Source: Cephaloticoccus primus (lineage in GTDB: Bacteria > Verrucomicrobiota > Verrucomicrobiia > Opitutales > Opitutaceae). From it: a stretch of 64,000 nucleotides of DNA. Below, piece after piece: positions 54,488-64,000 of this stretch. Location: assembly GCF_001580015.1 (NCBI RefSeq), contig NZ_LSZQ01000059.1, forward strand, positions 1-64,000, read 5' to 3'. Both the position numbers and the translations under genes were made by a program. Positions within the stretch are counted from its first letter, which is position 1, and the number at the start of each line of letters is the position of its first letter. The notes beneath the pieces are model-generated. The model searched no databases. It was not told where the DNA came from and saw only the letters and a program-made list of their open reading frames with translations.

Positions 54488-55746
54488 CCTTCGACCTCTC
54501 CGGCGCCCCCGCAGCCCTCGATGAGACGCGGCGCGTGCTCTTGCCGCCCGAGCTGCCCGCCGAGCTGGACCTCGGGGGCGGCTTTTCTGCGAGACCGGTT
54601 CACACGCTCGCCGGTGCCACGATGGGCACCTACTGGCGGGCGCGGCTCGTCGAGCGTCCGGACGCGCGCGGGGACGACGCCGAGCAAGCCAACGCGATCC
54701 TCGCAGCGGCCTTTGCCGAAGTCGTCGCGCTCATGAGCCCCTGGGAGCCGGCATCCGATCTCGCGCGCTTCGCCCGCGCCGCAGCGGGCGAGTGGGTCGC
54801 GCTCGCGCCCGCGACCGCCCGCGTCCTCGGGCGCGCGCTCGAAATCGCCGCGCTGACCGGCGGCGCCTACAGCCCCGCACTGGGCGAGGTCACGCAGCTC
54901 CTCGGCTTCGGCCCGGGCGATCCCGCCGCGCGTCGCGCGGTCGATTCGCCCGAAGTGCGCGCCGCCCGGGCACGCGCCGATTTTCGCCATATCGAGCTCG
55001 ATGCCGCCCGCCCCTCCCGCCCCGCCGCCCGCCAAAGGCACACCGGCAGCGGGAGCAGCCACCGCTGCGGCAACCTGCACCTCGATCTCTGCTCAATCGC
55101 CAAAGGCTACGCCATCGACCTGGCCAGCGAGCGGCTCCACGCCGCAGGCTGGCACCACCATTTTATCGAGATCGGCGGCGAGGCCATCGGCCGCGGCTGC
55201 AAGCCCAACGGGCATCCGTGGTGGTGTTATCTGGAGACGCCCCCCAGCTCGAAAGCCGCCGCAGCGCAGCCAGCCCCCCGGGCCCCAGCCGGAGCAGAAG
55301 CGCCCCCGGGCACCACAGTCGCCGGCCTCTGCGAACTCGCCGTCGCCACTTCGGGCAACGCCTACCACCACTTCAACGACGAGCGCGGCAGGAGCATCGG
55401 GCACATCCTGCGCCCCGAAGACTTCGGAGAACCCCCGCCCGCTTCCGACGCCGAAGCACGCACCGCCCCAGCCCGGGAGCTTGGCGCAGCGCACGCCGCA
55501 CACGCCCCGCGCCGCACAGCCAACGACGCCCTGCAAAGCGTGACCGTCTTTGCCGCCACCTGCATGGAGGCCGACGCATGGGCCACCGCCCTTTACGCAC
55601 TCGGCCCCGAGCGCGGCCCCCCACTCGCCGAAGCCCAGCGTCTCGCCGCACGCTGGCTTTGCCACCGCCCCCAGCCAAACGACAACGGCCCCCAAACCGG
55701 GCTGCACGAAATCATCACCCCCGAATTCCAACGACTGCTCGATTAA
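54484..55746 (+). CDS. apbE: FAD:protein FMN transferase (ApbE)
   Basis: About 420 residues. ApbE attaches FMN from FAD to Thr in exported proteins. Motifs: TMGTYWRARL near residue 46, LDLCSIAKGYAIDLASERL (the family's GGIAKGYAVD), IEIGGEAIGRG, ATSGNAYHHF, and DALQSVTVFAATCMEADAWATAL. The usual length is about 330; extra Ala/Pro-rich stretches lie at about 165-190, 255-280 and 315-345. No signal peptide is evident from the GTG start, which is unusual because most ApbE proteins act outside the cytoplasm. The start is fixed by the GTGA overlap with the DUF4198 gene. Confidence 0.9.
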   Translation: MTFDLSGAPAALDETRRVLLPPELPAELDLGGGFSARPVHTLAGATMGTYWRARLVERPDARGDDAEQANAILAAAFAEVVALMSPWEPASDLARFARAAAGEWVALAPATARVLGRALEIAALTGGAYSPALGEVTQLLGFGPGDPAARRAVDSPEVRAARARADFRHIELDAARPSRPAARQRHTGSGSSHRCGNLHLDLCSIAKGYAIDLASERLHAAGWHHHFIEIGGEAIGRGCKPNGHPWWCYLETPPSSKAAAAQPAPRAPAGAEAPPGTTVAGLCELAVATSGNAYHHFNDERGRSIGHILRPEDFGEPPPASDAEARTAPARELGAAHAAHAPRRTANDALQSVTVFAATCMEADAWATALYALGPERGPPLAEAQRLAARWLCHRPQPNDNGPQTGLHEIITPEFQRLLD

Positions 55747-55791
55747 CCCGAGCACAAAATAAACCGGTCAAAGACGAGCCGCCAAAGAGAA

Positions 55792-55836
55792 GAGTCGAAG
55801 ACTCCGCTACGCGCAGGGCGGTGGCGGGGCGGCAGG
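55792..55836. repeat. Remnant of the composite repeat
   Basis: GAGTC-GAA-GACTC (55792-55804) followed by CGCGCAGGGCGGTGGCGGGGC, matching only the end modules of the larger element. No other gene or structure is seen in 55747-55966. Confidence 0.6.
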
Positions 55837-55966
55837 CCTGACGGGGGCAACGCGGGCTTGCCTCGCGGGCGCGGGCGGCTATCGCGGGAAACGCTGCGCG
55901 CGGGCACTTTTTGCGAGCTCGCGCGCGGTTACCCCATCCCCCCCCAACCCCGACCCCGTTCAAACA

Positions 55967-57217
55967 ATGAATCTGATTATCCGGCTGAAGCTGTCGTTCA
56001 TGATGTTCCTCGAATTTTTTATTTGGGGAAGCTGGTTTGTCACCCTGGGCACCTTTCTCGGGCGCACCCTGAAGGCGGGCGGTCTCGATATCGCCAATGT
56101 ATTCTCCACCCAATCGTGGGGGGCCATCATCGCGCCCTTCATTGTGGGGATAATCGCCGACCGCTATTTCAATGCGGAGCGCATATTCGGCGGGCTCCAT
56201 CTGGTCGGCGCCTTCCTGATGTTTCAGATGTACCGGAGCGAGTCGATCCTCTCGTTTTTCCCCTACGTCCTCGCGTACATGATCCTGTTTATGCCGACGC
56301 TCGCCTTGGCGAATTCGATCTCCTTTCGCCAAATGAATAATCCCGAAAAGGAGTTTTCCCTCATCCGGCTTTGGGGGACCATCGGGTGGATCGTCGCGGG
56401 GCTCTCGATCAGCTACCTGTTCAAGTGGGACTCCGATCAGGCAATCAGCGACGGCCTGCTGCGAAACACCTTTTTGCTCGCGGGCGGCGGCTCGGTGCTC
56501 CTCGGCCTGTTCAGCTTTACGCTGCCCAAGACGCCTCCGCAAAAGACCGCCGAAAAGGGCGAGGTCTCCATCGCCAAACTCCTTGGGCTCGATGCGGTCA
56601 GGCTGCTGCGAGACCGCAACTTCCTCGTGTTCTTTACCTGCTCCATCCTGATCTGCATCCCGCTCGCCTTTTACTATCAGTACGCGAACCCATTTTTGAC
56701 AGATACGGGGCTCGAAAATGCGACCGGCAAAATGAGTTTCGGGCAAATGTCGGAAGCACTCTGCCTCTTGCTGCTCCCGGTATTTTTCACGCGCTTCGGG
56801 TTTAAAAATACGATCCTCATCGGGATGCTTTCCTGGGCGCTGCGCTATGTATTGTTCGCCTACGGAAATGCGGGCGAGCTCACGTTTATGCTCATCCTCG
56901 GGATCGCGCTGCATGGGATCTGCTTCGATTTCTTCTTCGTCTCCGGCCAGATCTACACCGACGCCAAAGCAGGCGAGTCCCACAAGAGCGCCGCACAGGG
57001 CCTGATCGCCTTTGCGACTTACGGGGTCGGCCAGCTCATCGGATTCTGGGCCGCCGGCTGGATCAGCGACCACTACGAGCCCCTAAAAGCCAGCAGCCTG
57101 GCCGAGTTCTGGAAGAGCGTCTGGCTCGTCCCCGCAGGCTTCTCGCTGCTCGTCATGATCCTCTTCGCCCTGCTCTTTAAATCCGAAAAAATCGAAACCC
57201 CACCCACCCGAAGCTAA
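55967..57217 (+). CDS. MFS transporter of the nucleoside:H+ symporter type
   Basis: 416 residues, about 12 spans. The opening FLEFFIWGSWFVTLGTFL followed by SWGAIIAPFIVGIIADRYFNAERI, and SFRQMNNPEKEFSLIRLWGTIGWIVAGLSISYLF, match the NupG/XapB nucleoside permease family found widely in Bacteroidota and Verrucomicrobiota. The second half has SAAQGLIAFATYGVGQLIGFWAAGWISDHY. The substrate is probably a nucleoside or related glycoside, not proven. Codon use is a little less GC-biased than the preceding operon. It is followed by repeat copy F. Confidence 0.85.
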   Translation: MNLIIRLKLSFMMFLEFFIWGSWFVTLGTFLGRTLKAGGLDIANVFSTQSWGAIIAPFIVGIIADRYFNAERIFGGLHLVGAFLMFQMYRSESILSFFPYVLAYMILFMPTLALANSISFRQMNNPEKEFSLIRLWGTIGWIVAGLSISYLFKWDSDQAISDGLLRNTFLLAGGGSVLLGLFSFTLPKTPPQKTAEKGEVSIAKLLGLDAVRLLRDRNFLVFFTCSILICIPLAFYYQYANPFLTDTGLENATGKMSFGQMSEALCLLLLPVFFTRFGFKNTILIGMLSWALRYVLFAYGNAGELTFMLILGIALHGICFDFFFVSGQIYTDAKAGESHKSAAQGLIAFATYGVGQLIGFWAAGWISDHYEPLKASSLAEFWKSVWLVPAGFSLLVMILFALLFKSEKIETPPTRS

Positions 57218-57229
57218 AGCAGTCTCCCC

Positions 57230-57590
57230 CTACGCGGGCGGCGGTGGCGGGGCGCCACGTGCCATTGAATTTGCGATTTTGCCCGTGCGCTTTGCGCCCG
57301 AACAAAATCGCAAATTTAAGGAGCCTCCCCCTGTTGCTTCGCAACAGGCAGTCTTCGACTGTTTTTATTTGCGCGGCCTCGTTGGGCCGCGTCGGAGCGC
57401 GATGAAGTAAAAAATTGGGCCAAGCGGGAAACCCATTGGGGCGCGGCGAAAAAGTTTACGGGTAAAACTCCCAACTGAGCTCCGGTCAGGGATTTCATTC
57501 AACTGTGCGGCTTGTTCGTCGGGCGGAACGCCCGACAGCAAGCCGCACAGTAAATGGGAGCAGGCACTGCCTGCCGCCCCCCGCGCAGGG
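57230..57590 (-). repeat. Composite intergenic repeat, copy F (full length, reversed)
   Basis: Plus-strand order: CTACGCGGGCGGCGGTGG; GGCGCCACGTGCC; long inverted repeat 57268-57316; CCTGTTGC-TTC-GCAACAGG (57330-57348); CAGTC-TTC-GACTG (57349-57361); CGCGGCC-TCGTTG-GGCCGCG (57372-57391); the block with CCCATTGGGGCGCGGCG; hairpin 57502-57551 (ACTGTGCGGCTTG / CAAGCCGCACAGT); GCAGGC-ACT-GCCTGC (57560-57574). It is the mirror of copy B, module for module. Confidence 0.93.
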
Positions 57591-57636
57591 GAGTCTTCGA
57601 CTCTTCTTTTTGGCGCGCGGCTCGTTGGCCGCGCGC
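57591..57636 (+). repeat. Mini-terminator plus TCGTTG-loop hairpin
   Basis: GAGTC-TTC-GACTC, a TTCTTTTT tract, then GCGCGCGGC-TCGTTG-GCCGCGCGC (57613-57636). It lies just downstream of the 31-residue ribosomal-type gene on the other strand. Confidence 0.85.
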
Positions 57637-57652
57637 AGAGGGAGGTCCGGGC

Positions 57653-57748
57653 TTACCAGGTGCGCTTCTTGTGTCGGTTCGACTTCAAGCGCTTGCGTCG
57701 CTTGTGCTGCGACATCTTCAGACGACGTTTCTTCTTAAGATTACCCAT
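57653..57748 (-). CDS. 31-residue ribosomal-type peptide (AURKAIP1/COX24, mS38-like)
   Basis: The peptide starts [19 protein letters not shown] and ends SNRHKKRTW, almost entirely Lys/Arg. This matches the tiny AURKAIP1/COX24 (mS38-type) proteins annotated in Bacteroidota and Verrucomicrobiota, homologous to a mitochondrial small-subunit ribosomal protein. ATG 57748 is used; upstream in-frame sequence has a different, non-basic composition. The gene stands alone, with a repeat module on the stop side. Confidence 0.85.
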   Translation of the reverse strand: MGNLKKKRRLKMSQHKRRKRLKSNRHKKRTW

Positions 57749-57920
57749 GATTCGGAAAATGAAAGGGGCCGACCGTGAGAAACCCGTTTTCGACTGTAAA
57801 GGACTTTTCGGTTTTTCCCCTTTCGCGAAACTTGGGCCCACGAGCCCGGCCGTCCGCAGCAGCAGCAAGCCCGTCCCCGGGCACGCGCACTGCGGAAAAC
57901 CTCGGTGGCGCGCGAGCGTG

Positions 57921-60900
57921 CTACGCGACCTGCACGAGCTCCCGGGTCTTTGTGAGGACGAGGAAGGCGCGCACTTTTTCTTTTGGCAGGCCGGTCAGTT
58001 GCGCAGCAGCGGCGCGGTAGAGCGCGAGTTGTGAGGCATGCCGCCGGGCGGCGCCTGCCGTGTCTTCATCGGTTTTGAAATCGTAAACCGCGCAAGCGAC
58101 GGGCCGCCCGCTCTCGTCGGTCGAAATGACCACACGGTCAAAGACGCCCGTCACCCACGTGCCATCGATCACCGCCTCGAAGCGGCGTTCGCGCCAAACC
58201 TGGTCACTCGCCCTCAGCTCCCAAACCGCCGCCAGGGCGGGCGAGGCGAGGCAGGCTTTCACAACAGCCAGCGCCGCCTGATTCGACGAGAGGCAGCCCC
58301 CTCCCGCTCCGCCCTCCCGCAGCGCGCGCAATGCCTGCACCGAATCGCAACGCGCAAACAGTCGGTGCACTTCGCGCCCAAAGTCCTGGCCACCGCCCCA
58401 CGCCGAAACGGAAACTGCCCCGCCCGATGGGACATCCGCGCGAGCACCACCAAGATCGGAAAACAAAGTCTCCGCGGCGACCCGCCCCTGCTCCGCATCA
58501 CTGGGCCGCCGCGCCACGAGCCGCGGGAAACGCCGCACGCTCACGGTTGTCCCCGCACTGCCCGGGGAATCGGCAGTGAGCGGGCACAGCCGCGTGAGCC
58601 GTGAAGTGCTCTTGTCGTGCGGGCCGCGCGGCGCGCGCACTTCATTTTCCCCGCCGTGCTCAGAGGCGACCGCTCCACCTCCCAAGGCAGCGGCAACCGA
58701 CTCAAAGTCCCCTGCCTCCCATAGCGCCGCGAATGCGCTGCGCCCGATCTGCACGGCGCGGGGAGGCTGGGTCGCGGCAGTGCTGCCCGCGCGTTCGCCG
58801 CCGCCATCGCCCGCAAGCGTGTCGAGCAGCAGCCTCGGGTAGTTGCGCGATTTACTGCTCTTCTTTGGCGGCTCGATGATCGCGTACAGCGCACGCTTCG
58901 CGCGGGTCATCGCCACATAGAGCAGCGAGAGTTTTTCGTAGCAGCCCACGGCCTCTGCTTCGCGGATGTACTCGCGCAGCGCGGGCACGCACTCAGCGAT
59001 TTCCTTTTTCGGCAAGTGCAGCACCCACTCGACTTCGCGGGCGGCGCTGCGCTGCACCGCCAGCCCCTTGCGCGCCCGGGCGAGGCCCTCGCCCTGCAGA
59101 TCGGGCAAGACCACCGCATCGAAGCCCAGCCCCTTCGACTTGTGGATCGTCATCACGCGCACGACGCCCGCGGAGTCGGGCTCGCGCAATGTGTAGCGGC
59201 GCATGAAGGCGATAAACTCGTCGAGGTCGCGGCTGCCTGTCGCCTCAAACTCAGCCGCCGCCAAAAGCCATTGCCGCAAGCGCAAGCGGCTAAACGCCGC
59301 CGCCTCCGCGCACGCTGCGGCCACGAGTGACTCGCCCAGCGGGCGCAGGGCGCGGACGAAGCCCTCGTCTGCGATCCGTGCCAGCAGCGACTGCGCGGCA
59401 GCATGCCCTCGCCGCCCGAAGGGCGCAGCGGCCCGATGTGCGTGCGCGAGACGATCTCCCGGGTGCGCGGCGGCCTGCACCGCAGCCAGCAGTGCGGCGC
59501 CCACCGGATTATCCGTGCACACGCTCAAGTCCGACTCGGCCACCGCAGCGAGCCCGCCCTCGCGCCGCAGGTAGTCGGCCAGCTCGGCAGCGGTCGCGTT
59601 GTTTTGCACGAGCACGGCCACGGTAAACTCCGGACCCGGCGGCGGCAGCTCGCGCAGTACCCGCAGCGTCGCTGCCCAGCGCGCGGCCTCGCCCTCCGCC
59701 ACGAGCAAGGCCGCGTGGCCGCCGAGCTCGGGCCGTGCCGAGCGGTGCGCCCGCCACTGTGCGCTCCACTCGCGCGCGCCGCCTTCGGGGAACAGCGCCT
59801 CCAGCTCCGCCGCCGCACCGAACACCGCATTTACCATCTCGATGATCGGCGGGCCCGAGCGCCACGAATCGTCGAGGTGCCGCTCCACAATCGCGCGGCC
59901 CACGCCTCCCGTGGAGTCTCCCGTCGCCCCGGCATTGTAGTGCTCAAACACCTCGCGAAACAGCCGCGGATCGCCGCCGCGCCACGAGTAGATCGCCTGC
60001 TTCACATCGCCGACGTAGAAAAAGCTGCGCCGCCCCTCCGGCTCCTGGAGCACCTCGTCGATCAGGTTTTTCAAAATCGACCACTGCCCGAAGCTCGTGT
60101 CCTGAAACTCGTCCAGCATCCAGTGGTCGATCTGCGCATCCAGCCGGTAGTCGAGCAGGAGTCGCCGCGCTTCGATGTCGGCCTGCACTGCCGGATCGGG
60201 CGGCGACACCGCGCCGCCGCCGAAGCCGCCCGCCGCCAGCGAAGGTCCCTGCGCGAGCAAGCGCTGCACATCGGCGAAGCTCAGCTTCCCCGCACGCCGG
60301 ATCTGCGCGTCGTAGACCGCCTCGTAGGCCGCGAGCACCGCGTAGATGCCGCGCGTCATCGCGACCGCGCGCCCCAGCTCGCCCGCCAGCACCGCCACCG
60401 CCACCGCTTGCAGTCCCTCCCGCTCCGCGCGCAACCCCGCCCCGAGCTCGAAGGCCTTGCGCGCCATCGTCACCGCCCGCATCTCGGGCCAGGCCTTCAG
60501 GACGTTTTTAAGCGGCGTGCCCATCGCCCCGCCCGGGGCCCACGCCTCCAGCTCGGCGAACAACTGCTCCCACCACTGGATGCGCGGCGCATCCCAGCTG
60601 CCCGCCGCGACCGCCTCGCGCAGGGCGGCCAGTGCGGCGCGCAGGGCCGCTGGATAATCCGCCAGCGGCAGTCCCGAAAAATGCGGCGGGCTCGCCGATG
60701 GCGCATCCGAAAAAACCTCCCGATACTCCTCGATGAAATGCGCCAACTGATCGGCCACCCGCTTCGCCTCCTGCCCAAAGGTCGCCTGCTTGAAGGCCTC
60801 GATAAACTCCGCTTGCTCGCGCGCGAGTGAGCCATCAAAGCCGCGCGCAAACAGTTGGTTAAAAATCCGCTCCTGCGCCTGCGCCTGAGCGTGCGCTTCG

Positions 60901-61286
60901 AGCAGCTCCACCTGGCCCGCAAGCCCGAGCTCCAGCGCGAAGTTTTGCGCCACCTGCATGAAAAACCCGTCCAGCGTGCCCAGCCGCAGCCGGTGCATCG
61001 AGTCGACCACGCCGCGCAGCAGCTCGCCAAAACGCCGCGCACCAAAAGTATCCGCCGTGCCCAGCTCGCGCGCCAGACGCGCCGCTGCGGCCTCGCTCGC
61101 CGCCGCCTGCGCGAGCTTTTGCAAAATCGCATCCAGAAACTCGCCCGCGGCCTTGCGGGTAAAGGTGAGCGCCACGATCCGCTCCGCCGGCACGCCCAGC
61201 GTCAGCAGCCACACGAAGCGGTTCGTCAGCGCGTAGGTTTTTCCCGAGCCCGCCGAGGCGCGGATCATCTCGTGCGAAACCCTCAT
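57921..61286 (-). CDS. AddA/RecB-like UvrD helicase-nuclease
   Basis: About 1121 residues. It is an ATP-dependent helicase with a C-terminal RecB-type nuclease, processing double-strand breaks. Walker [18 protein letters not shown] at about 9-25; [13 protein letters not shown] (motif Ia); [11 protein letters not shown] (Walker B); [40 protein letters not shown]; nuclease residues [17 protein letters not shown] and QLALYRAA near the end. Ala/Gly-rich linkers lie in the last third. ATG 61286 (MRVSHEMIR) overlaps the stop of the upstream nuclease gene by 4 bp, as in addB-addA pairs. Confidence 0.9.
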   Translation of the reverse strand: MRVSHEMIRASAGSGKTYALTNRFVWLLTLGVPAERIVALTFTRKAAGEFLDAILQKLAQAAASEAAAARLARELGTADTFGARRFGELLRGVVDSMHRLRLGTLDGFFMQVAQNFALELGLAGQVELLEAHAQAQAQERIFNQLFARGFDGSLAREQAEFIEAFKQATFGQEAKRVADQLAHFIEEYREVFSDAPSASPPHFSGLPLADYPAALRAALAALREAVAAGSWDAPRIQWWEQLFAELEAWAPGGAMGTPLKNVLKAWPEMRAVTMARKAFELGAGLRAEREGLQAVAVAVLAGELGRAVAMTRGIYAVLAAYEAVYDAQIRRAGKLSFADVQRLLAQGPSLAAGGFGGGAVSPPDPAVQADIEARRLLLDYRLDAQIDHWMLDEFQDTSFGQWSILKNLIDEVLQEPEGRRSFFYVGDVKQAIYSWRGGDPRLFREVFEHYNAGATGDSTGGVGRAIVERHLDDSWRSGPPIIEMVNAVFGAAAELEALFPEGGAREWSAQWRAHRSARPELGGHAALLVAEGEAARWAATLRVLRELPPPGPEFTVAVLVQNNATAAELADYLRREGGLAAVAESDLSVCTDNPVGAALLAAVQAAAHPGDRLAHAHRAAAPFGRRGHAAAQSLLARIADEGFVRALRPLGESLVAAACAEAAAFSRLRLRQWLLAAAEFEATGSRDLDEFIAFMRRYTLREPDSAGVVRVMTIHKSKGLGFDAVVLPDLQGEGLARARKGLAVQRSAAREVEWVLHLPKKEIAECVPALREYIREAEAVGCYEKLSLLYVAMTRAKRALYAIIEPPKKSSKSRNYPRLLLDTLAGDGGGERAGSTAATQPPRAVQIGRSAFAALWEAGDFESVAAALGGGAVASEHGGENEVRAPRGPHDKSTSRLTRLCPLTADSPGSAGTTVSVRRFPRLVARRPSDAEQGRVAAETLFSDLGGARADVPSGGAVSVSAWGGGQDFGREVHRLFARCDSVQALRALREGGAGGGCLSSNQAALAVVKACLASPALAAVWELRASDQVWRERRFEAVIDGTWVTGVFDRVVISTDESGRPVACAVYDFKTDEDTAGAARRHASQLALYRAAAAQLTGLPKEKVRAFLVLTKTRELVQVA

Positions 61287-64000
61287 GGCATGCCCCCTTG
61301 CTGCGCTGGCGTTGGAGTTGGCGAGCTGGCGACAGGGGCCCAGCCAATCGAGGCGGCCGCGCCGCGCTGAAACAGGGCCGCAAAGTCGTCGCGCTCCGCC
61401 TCGCGCCCCTTCAACTCGCGCGGCGGCCAGAACTCGCGCCGCGCAATCGCCGCCGACACGCCCTGCGCACAGGCCCAAGCCGACGCCGCCAGCTCCGGCG
61501 TGTAGTCCTCCCACAGCGTCAGCCCCACATCGCCAACCGCCTTCGGCAGGTGGAAGTAACCGCAGCGCACTTCGCGCCCCGCAAACTCGCCTGCGGCCAC
61601 GCGCTCATAAATCGGTAGCTGCAAGTCCTGCCACACGCGCGGGCGGGTGCCCTCCTCCGCCCGCCACACGCGCCACTCGGGGAGGGCTTCGCCTGCGGCC
61701 TCGTTTCCGGCAAGTGCGGCGGCAAGTCCACCGCCTTGCCCGGGCAAACCATCGCCGACACGGGCCGACGAGCCCGTGCCAGAGGAAAGGGGCTGCGCGT
61801 CCTTTGGCAGCGCCCCCAGATGCACCGCCGCGGCGCCCTTCGCTTCGTCACTGGTTTTGTAGTCAATCACCCGCAGCGCACCGCTCGCCTCGTGCTCGTC
61901 GAGCCGGTCGACCTTGCCCGCAAAACGCAACGCGCCGATCTCCAGCTCAAAGGCCCACTCCACGCGCTTGATCCGCCAGCCCTCGCTGCGCAGGCGCGCC
62001 TGCACCTCGGCCGCCGCCTCCAGTCGCTGCCGCGCCGACTCCACCTGCACGACCAGGGGCAAGCTCAGCCGCGCGCCAAACTGGCGGCGCACCGCCTCAT
62101 CCAGCGCAGCGCGCAGGAACTCGCGATACGGACCCGGCTCCGTGCAATCGCGCAGCGCCGCCTCGCGCCCCATCGCTTCAAGCGCCGTGTGGCACAGCGT
62201 ACCAAAGTCCATCGCATCCAGCTCCGCCTTGGCCGCATCGACCCCGCGCCACTTCAGCACCCGCGAGAGGTAAAACCGCAGCGGACACTCCAGCCACGCG
62301 CGCAGCCCCGTCACCGGCAAGTGCGGCGGCAAGTCCACCGCAAGCGGATCAGGCAAACGCAGCGGCCACGCGCGCGACCATGCCAGGCTCGCGCCCGCAG
62401 CGGGCAACTCGCGAAACAGATACGCGACGCGCCCCGGCAGCGCCTCATCCGCGCAGCGCATCAGCAGCCGCGACGGCTTGAGCGGATCGCCGCGCAGCGA
62501 CACCCGCCCCAGCAGCACATCCAGCCGGCCCGGCCCTTCCGCTCGCTCGTCCGCTCCGCTCCCACCGCTCGCCCGCCCAAACGCGCGCGCCGCAATCGCC
62601 TGCAAGTAATACGCGTCCACCGCGAAACGCTGTGCGTTTGTCTTGAGCCCCACCCGCGCGCGCAGCCCCTCCGGCAAAAACGGATCGGCCGTCACCGACG
62701 AGGGCACGAGCCCCTCGTTGAGCCCCGCCACGGCCAGGTGCGGTGCCTCCTCCCAGATCAGCTCCAGCCAGCCCTGAAGCTCCACGGCCTCGGCAGGTTT
62801 TTCGGCAAACACCCGCTGCTTCGCGTAAAGCTCCAGCGCCAGCTCCAGCGCCTCGGAGCGGCGCAAGTCCGCGTGTAGCGCCATCGCCTCCCCGACCTCA
62901 GTCAACACGCCCCGCCAGGCCTCGGCAGCCTCCTTGAGCGCGGCCTCTCCGGGCCGCGCCAAATCAAAACTGCGCCCTTTGAAAACCTCCCCCAAGACCC
63001 TCTGCACGTTGGCGGGAAAGGCCTCGCGTCGCAGCACCTCGCACCAGCTCGCCACGCGCCGCAACGCCTCGCCGCCTGCTGCACACGCGGCCTCCGCGCT
63101 GGCCGCCACCGGGCCGCGGCTCCACCACTCAAGAGCCGCGCCCAAGTCGGCAGGTAAATGCTGCTCGTGCAGCCGATCCAGCGCCGCCAGAAAACGCGCC
63201 TCCGCGCCCGCACTTTCCTCTCCATCCTCGCCGCACAGCGCCAGCAGCACATCCGGCTGCCGGACAAACGCCGCAAGATTCCGAAAACTCTCCTCCTGCG
63301 CCAGCGCCGCCAGTGCGCTCAAAAGCTGGTGCAGCCGATCACCGCGCCGCGACTGCCCTTCCGGGTTGAAGCTCTGCACCCCGCACTCATGCAGCGCATT
63401 TTCCAGCGGCGAAAAAATCTCCGGATCCACCACCCCGAGCGCAAAATCTCCCGCGCTCAGCATCCGCTCCCCCCGCAGGTCCGAAGTCTCGCTCCCGACT
63501 GAATCCGGCGCGGCAGCCGTACCGCCAGGCACGCCTGTCTGCGATACCTCCACCGCACGCGGCTGCGCCTGATACGCCGCGCAAAGCTGCGCGAGCTGCC
63601 CGGCCTGTGCGTGCGGATCGGTGCACACGTTTACACGCGACTCGAAATCCTCGAAGCGCAGCTCGCGCCGCGCCCAGTAATCGGGCACTGGCCTGCCCCA
63701 GGCATCGAAGCCCGCCGCCTCGCTCTCTGGCGCGTAGATCAGCAGCTCGACCTCAACCCGTTTCGCATAGCGCTCCAGCAGCTCAACCGCCACAGGGCGC
63801 GGATCGGCCAGCGCGAGCACGAGCACGCGCGACACGCCCTCCGGCGGAGCCGCACGCGCCAGCAAGGCCCGCTGCGCAGCCAGCGGACTCCACAGCCCGC
63901 CGTGCCGGGTCAGCCGCGCGAGCTGCCGCCGCTCCAGCTCCGCCAATTGCTGCCAACGCTCCCACTCCGGCTCCTCCTCGCCCAGCCGCGCGGCGACCTC
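61283..64000 (-). CDS. AddB-like PD-(D/E)XK nuclease (5' end outside window)
   Basis: At least 905 residues; the open frame runs through the window edge, so the true start is beyond 64000. The C-terminal nuclease domain shows AFELEIGALRFAGKVDRLDEHE and VIDYKTSDEAKG, the G-x-D-R/DYKT signature of AddB/RecB nucleases. CPLRFYLSRVLKW is the usual entry to that domain. A Gly/Ala/Ser-rich insertion after the DYKT motif (about positions 61690-61790) contains a TCGTTG-type repeat hairpin. Because it is translationally coupled to the AddA-like helicase, the pair should act as one break-processing complex. Confidence 0.87.
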   Translation of the reverse strand, partial: EVAARLGEEEPEWERWQQLAELERRQLARLTRHGGLWSPLAAQRALLARAAPPEGVSRVLVLALADPRPVAVELLERYAKRVEVELLIYAPESEAAGFDAWGRPVPDYWARRELRFEDFESRVNVCTDPHAQAGQLAQLCAAYQAQPRAVEVSQTGVPGGTAAAPDSVGSETSDLRGERMLSAGDFALGVVDPEIFSPLENALHECGVQSFNPEGQSRRGDRLHQLLSALAALAQEESFRNLAAFVRQPDVLLALCGEDGEESAGAEARFLAALDRLHEQHLPADLGAALEWWSRGPVAASAEAACAAGGEALRRVASWCEVLRREAFPANVQRVLGEVFKGRSFDLARPGEAALKEAAEAWRGVLTEVGEAMALHADLRRSEALELALELYAKQRVFAEKPAEAVELQGWLELIWEEAPHLAVAGLNEGLVPSSVTADPFLPEGLRARVGLKTNAQRFAVDAYYLQAIAARAFGRASGGSGADERAEGPGRLDVLLGRVSLRGDPLKPSRLLMRCADEALPGRVAYLFRELPAAGASLAWSRAWPLRLPDPLAVDLPPHLPVTGLRAWLECPLRFYLSRVLKWRGVDAAKAELDAMDFGTLCHTALEAMGREAALRDCTEPGPYREFLRAALDEAVRRQFGARLSLPLVVQVESARQRLEAAAEVQARLRSEGWRIKRVEWAFELEIGALRFAGKVDRLDEHEASGALRVIDYKTSDEAKGAAAVHLGALPKDAQPLSSGTGSSARVGDGLPGQGGGLAAALAGNEAAGEALPEWRVWRAEEGTRPRVWQDLQLPIYERVAAGEFAGREVRCGYFHLPKAVGDVGLTLWEDYTPELAASAWACAQGVSAAIARREFWPPRELKGREAERDDFAALFQRGAAASIGWAPVASSPTPTPAQQGGMP
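61759..61778 (-). repeat. TCGTTG-type hairpin inside a coding region
   Basis: CACGGGC-CGACGA-GCCCGTG, whose minus strand reads loop TCGTCG. The stem is identical to the one at 37231-37252, and it too is inside a gene, in a Gly/Ser/Ala linker of the AddB-like nuclease. Confidence 0.75.

Overview
The window is high-GC, densely coded DNA from a Gram-negative bacterium, most likely a member of Verrucomicrobiota, class Opitutae. The evidence is the combination of an Amuc_1100-like/PilM pilus-type locus, a complete alternative complex III (actABCDEF) operon, a single-chain SecDF, a PEP-CTERM protein, LptD and TonB-dependent receptors. No rRNA, CRISPR array, prophage or transposase was found.

Layout. 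0.3-7.5 kb: 5'-3' exonuclease, SulP transporter, ruvC with a truncated yggS fragment, TauE/SafE permease, recF, gmhA. 7.6-13.5 kb: two large TonB-dependent receptors, one clearly AT-richer than its surroundings. 13.7-17.2 kb: a PilM/PilN-like fusion and an Amuc_1100-like protein, with no secretin next to them. 17.4-24 kb: NUDIX hydrolase, pyruvate dehydrogenase E1alpha/E1beta/E2, thioredoxin reductase, a luciferase-like oxidoreductase. 24.1-25.1 kb: a Doc-type toxin-antitoxin pair with a palindromic operator, a terminator, and tRNA-Arg(ACG). 25.2-32.2 kb: recJ, secDF, yajC, and biosynthetic arginine decarboxylase. 32.5-33.6 kb: an AT-rich PEP-CTERM gene set between two repeat elements. 34.1-45.8 kb: an 11.7-kb respiratory operon of alternative complex III followed by CcoN-, CcoO- and CcoP-like genes. 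46-51.4 kb: lptD, tRNA-Arg(CCG), a 40-residue membrane peptide, an SPFH protein, aroB. 51.7-55.7 kb: a PepSY/DUF2271/DUF4198/ApbE operon with a Fur-like palindrome upstream. 56-64 kb: a nucleoside-type MFS transporter, a 31-residue ribosomal-type peptide, and an AddAB-like helicase-nuclease pair that runs off the window.

Two features stand out. First, the CcoN-like subunit of the respiratory operon appears to have lost nearly all heme and CuB ligands. The conserved histidines align with glutamines (Q69, Q210, Q343, Q345) or arginine (R260), while the fold and the CcoO/CcoP-like partners are kept. Second, a modular family of intergenic repeats is scattered across the window. It is built from several hairpins whose stems differ between copies but keep base pairing, including hairpins with a near-constant TCGTTG loop and variable stems. 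Two of these hairpins lie inside protein-coding genes.

Start codons ATG, GTG and TTG all appear to be used and clear Shine-Dalgarno sequences are rare, so several start sites are provisional.
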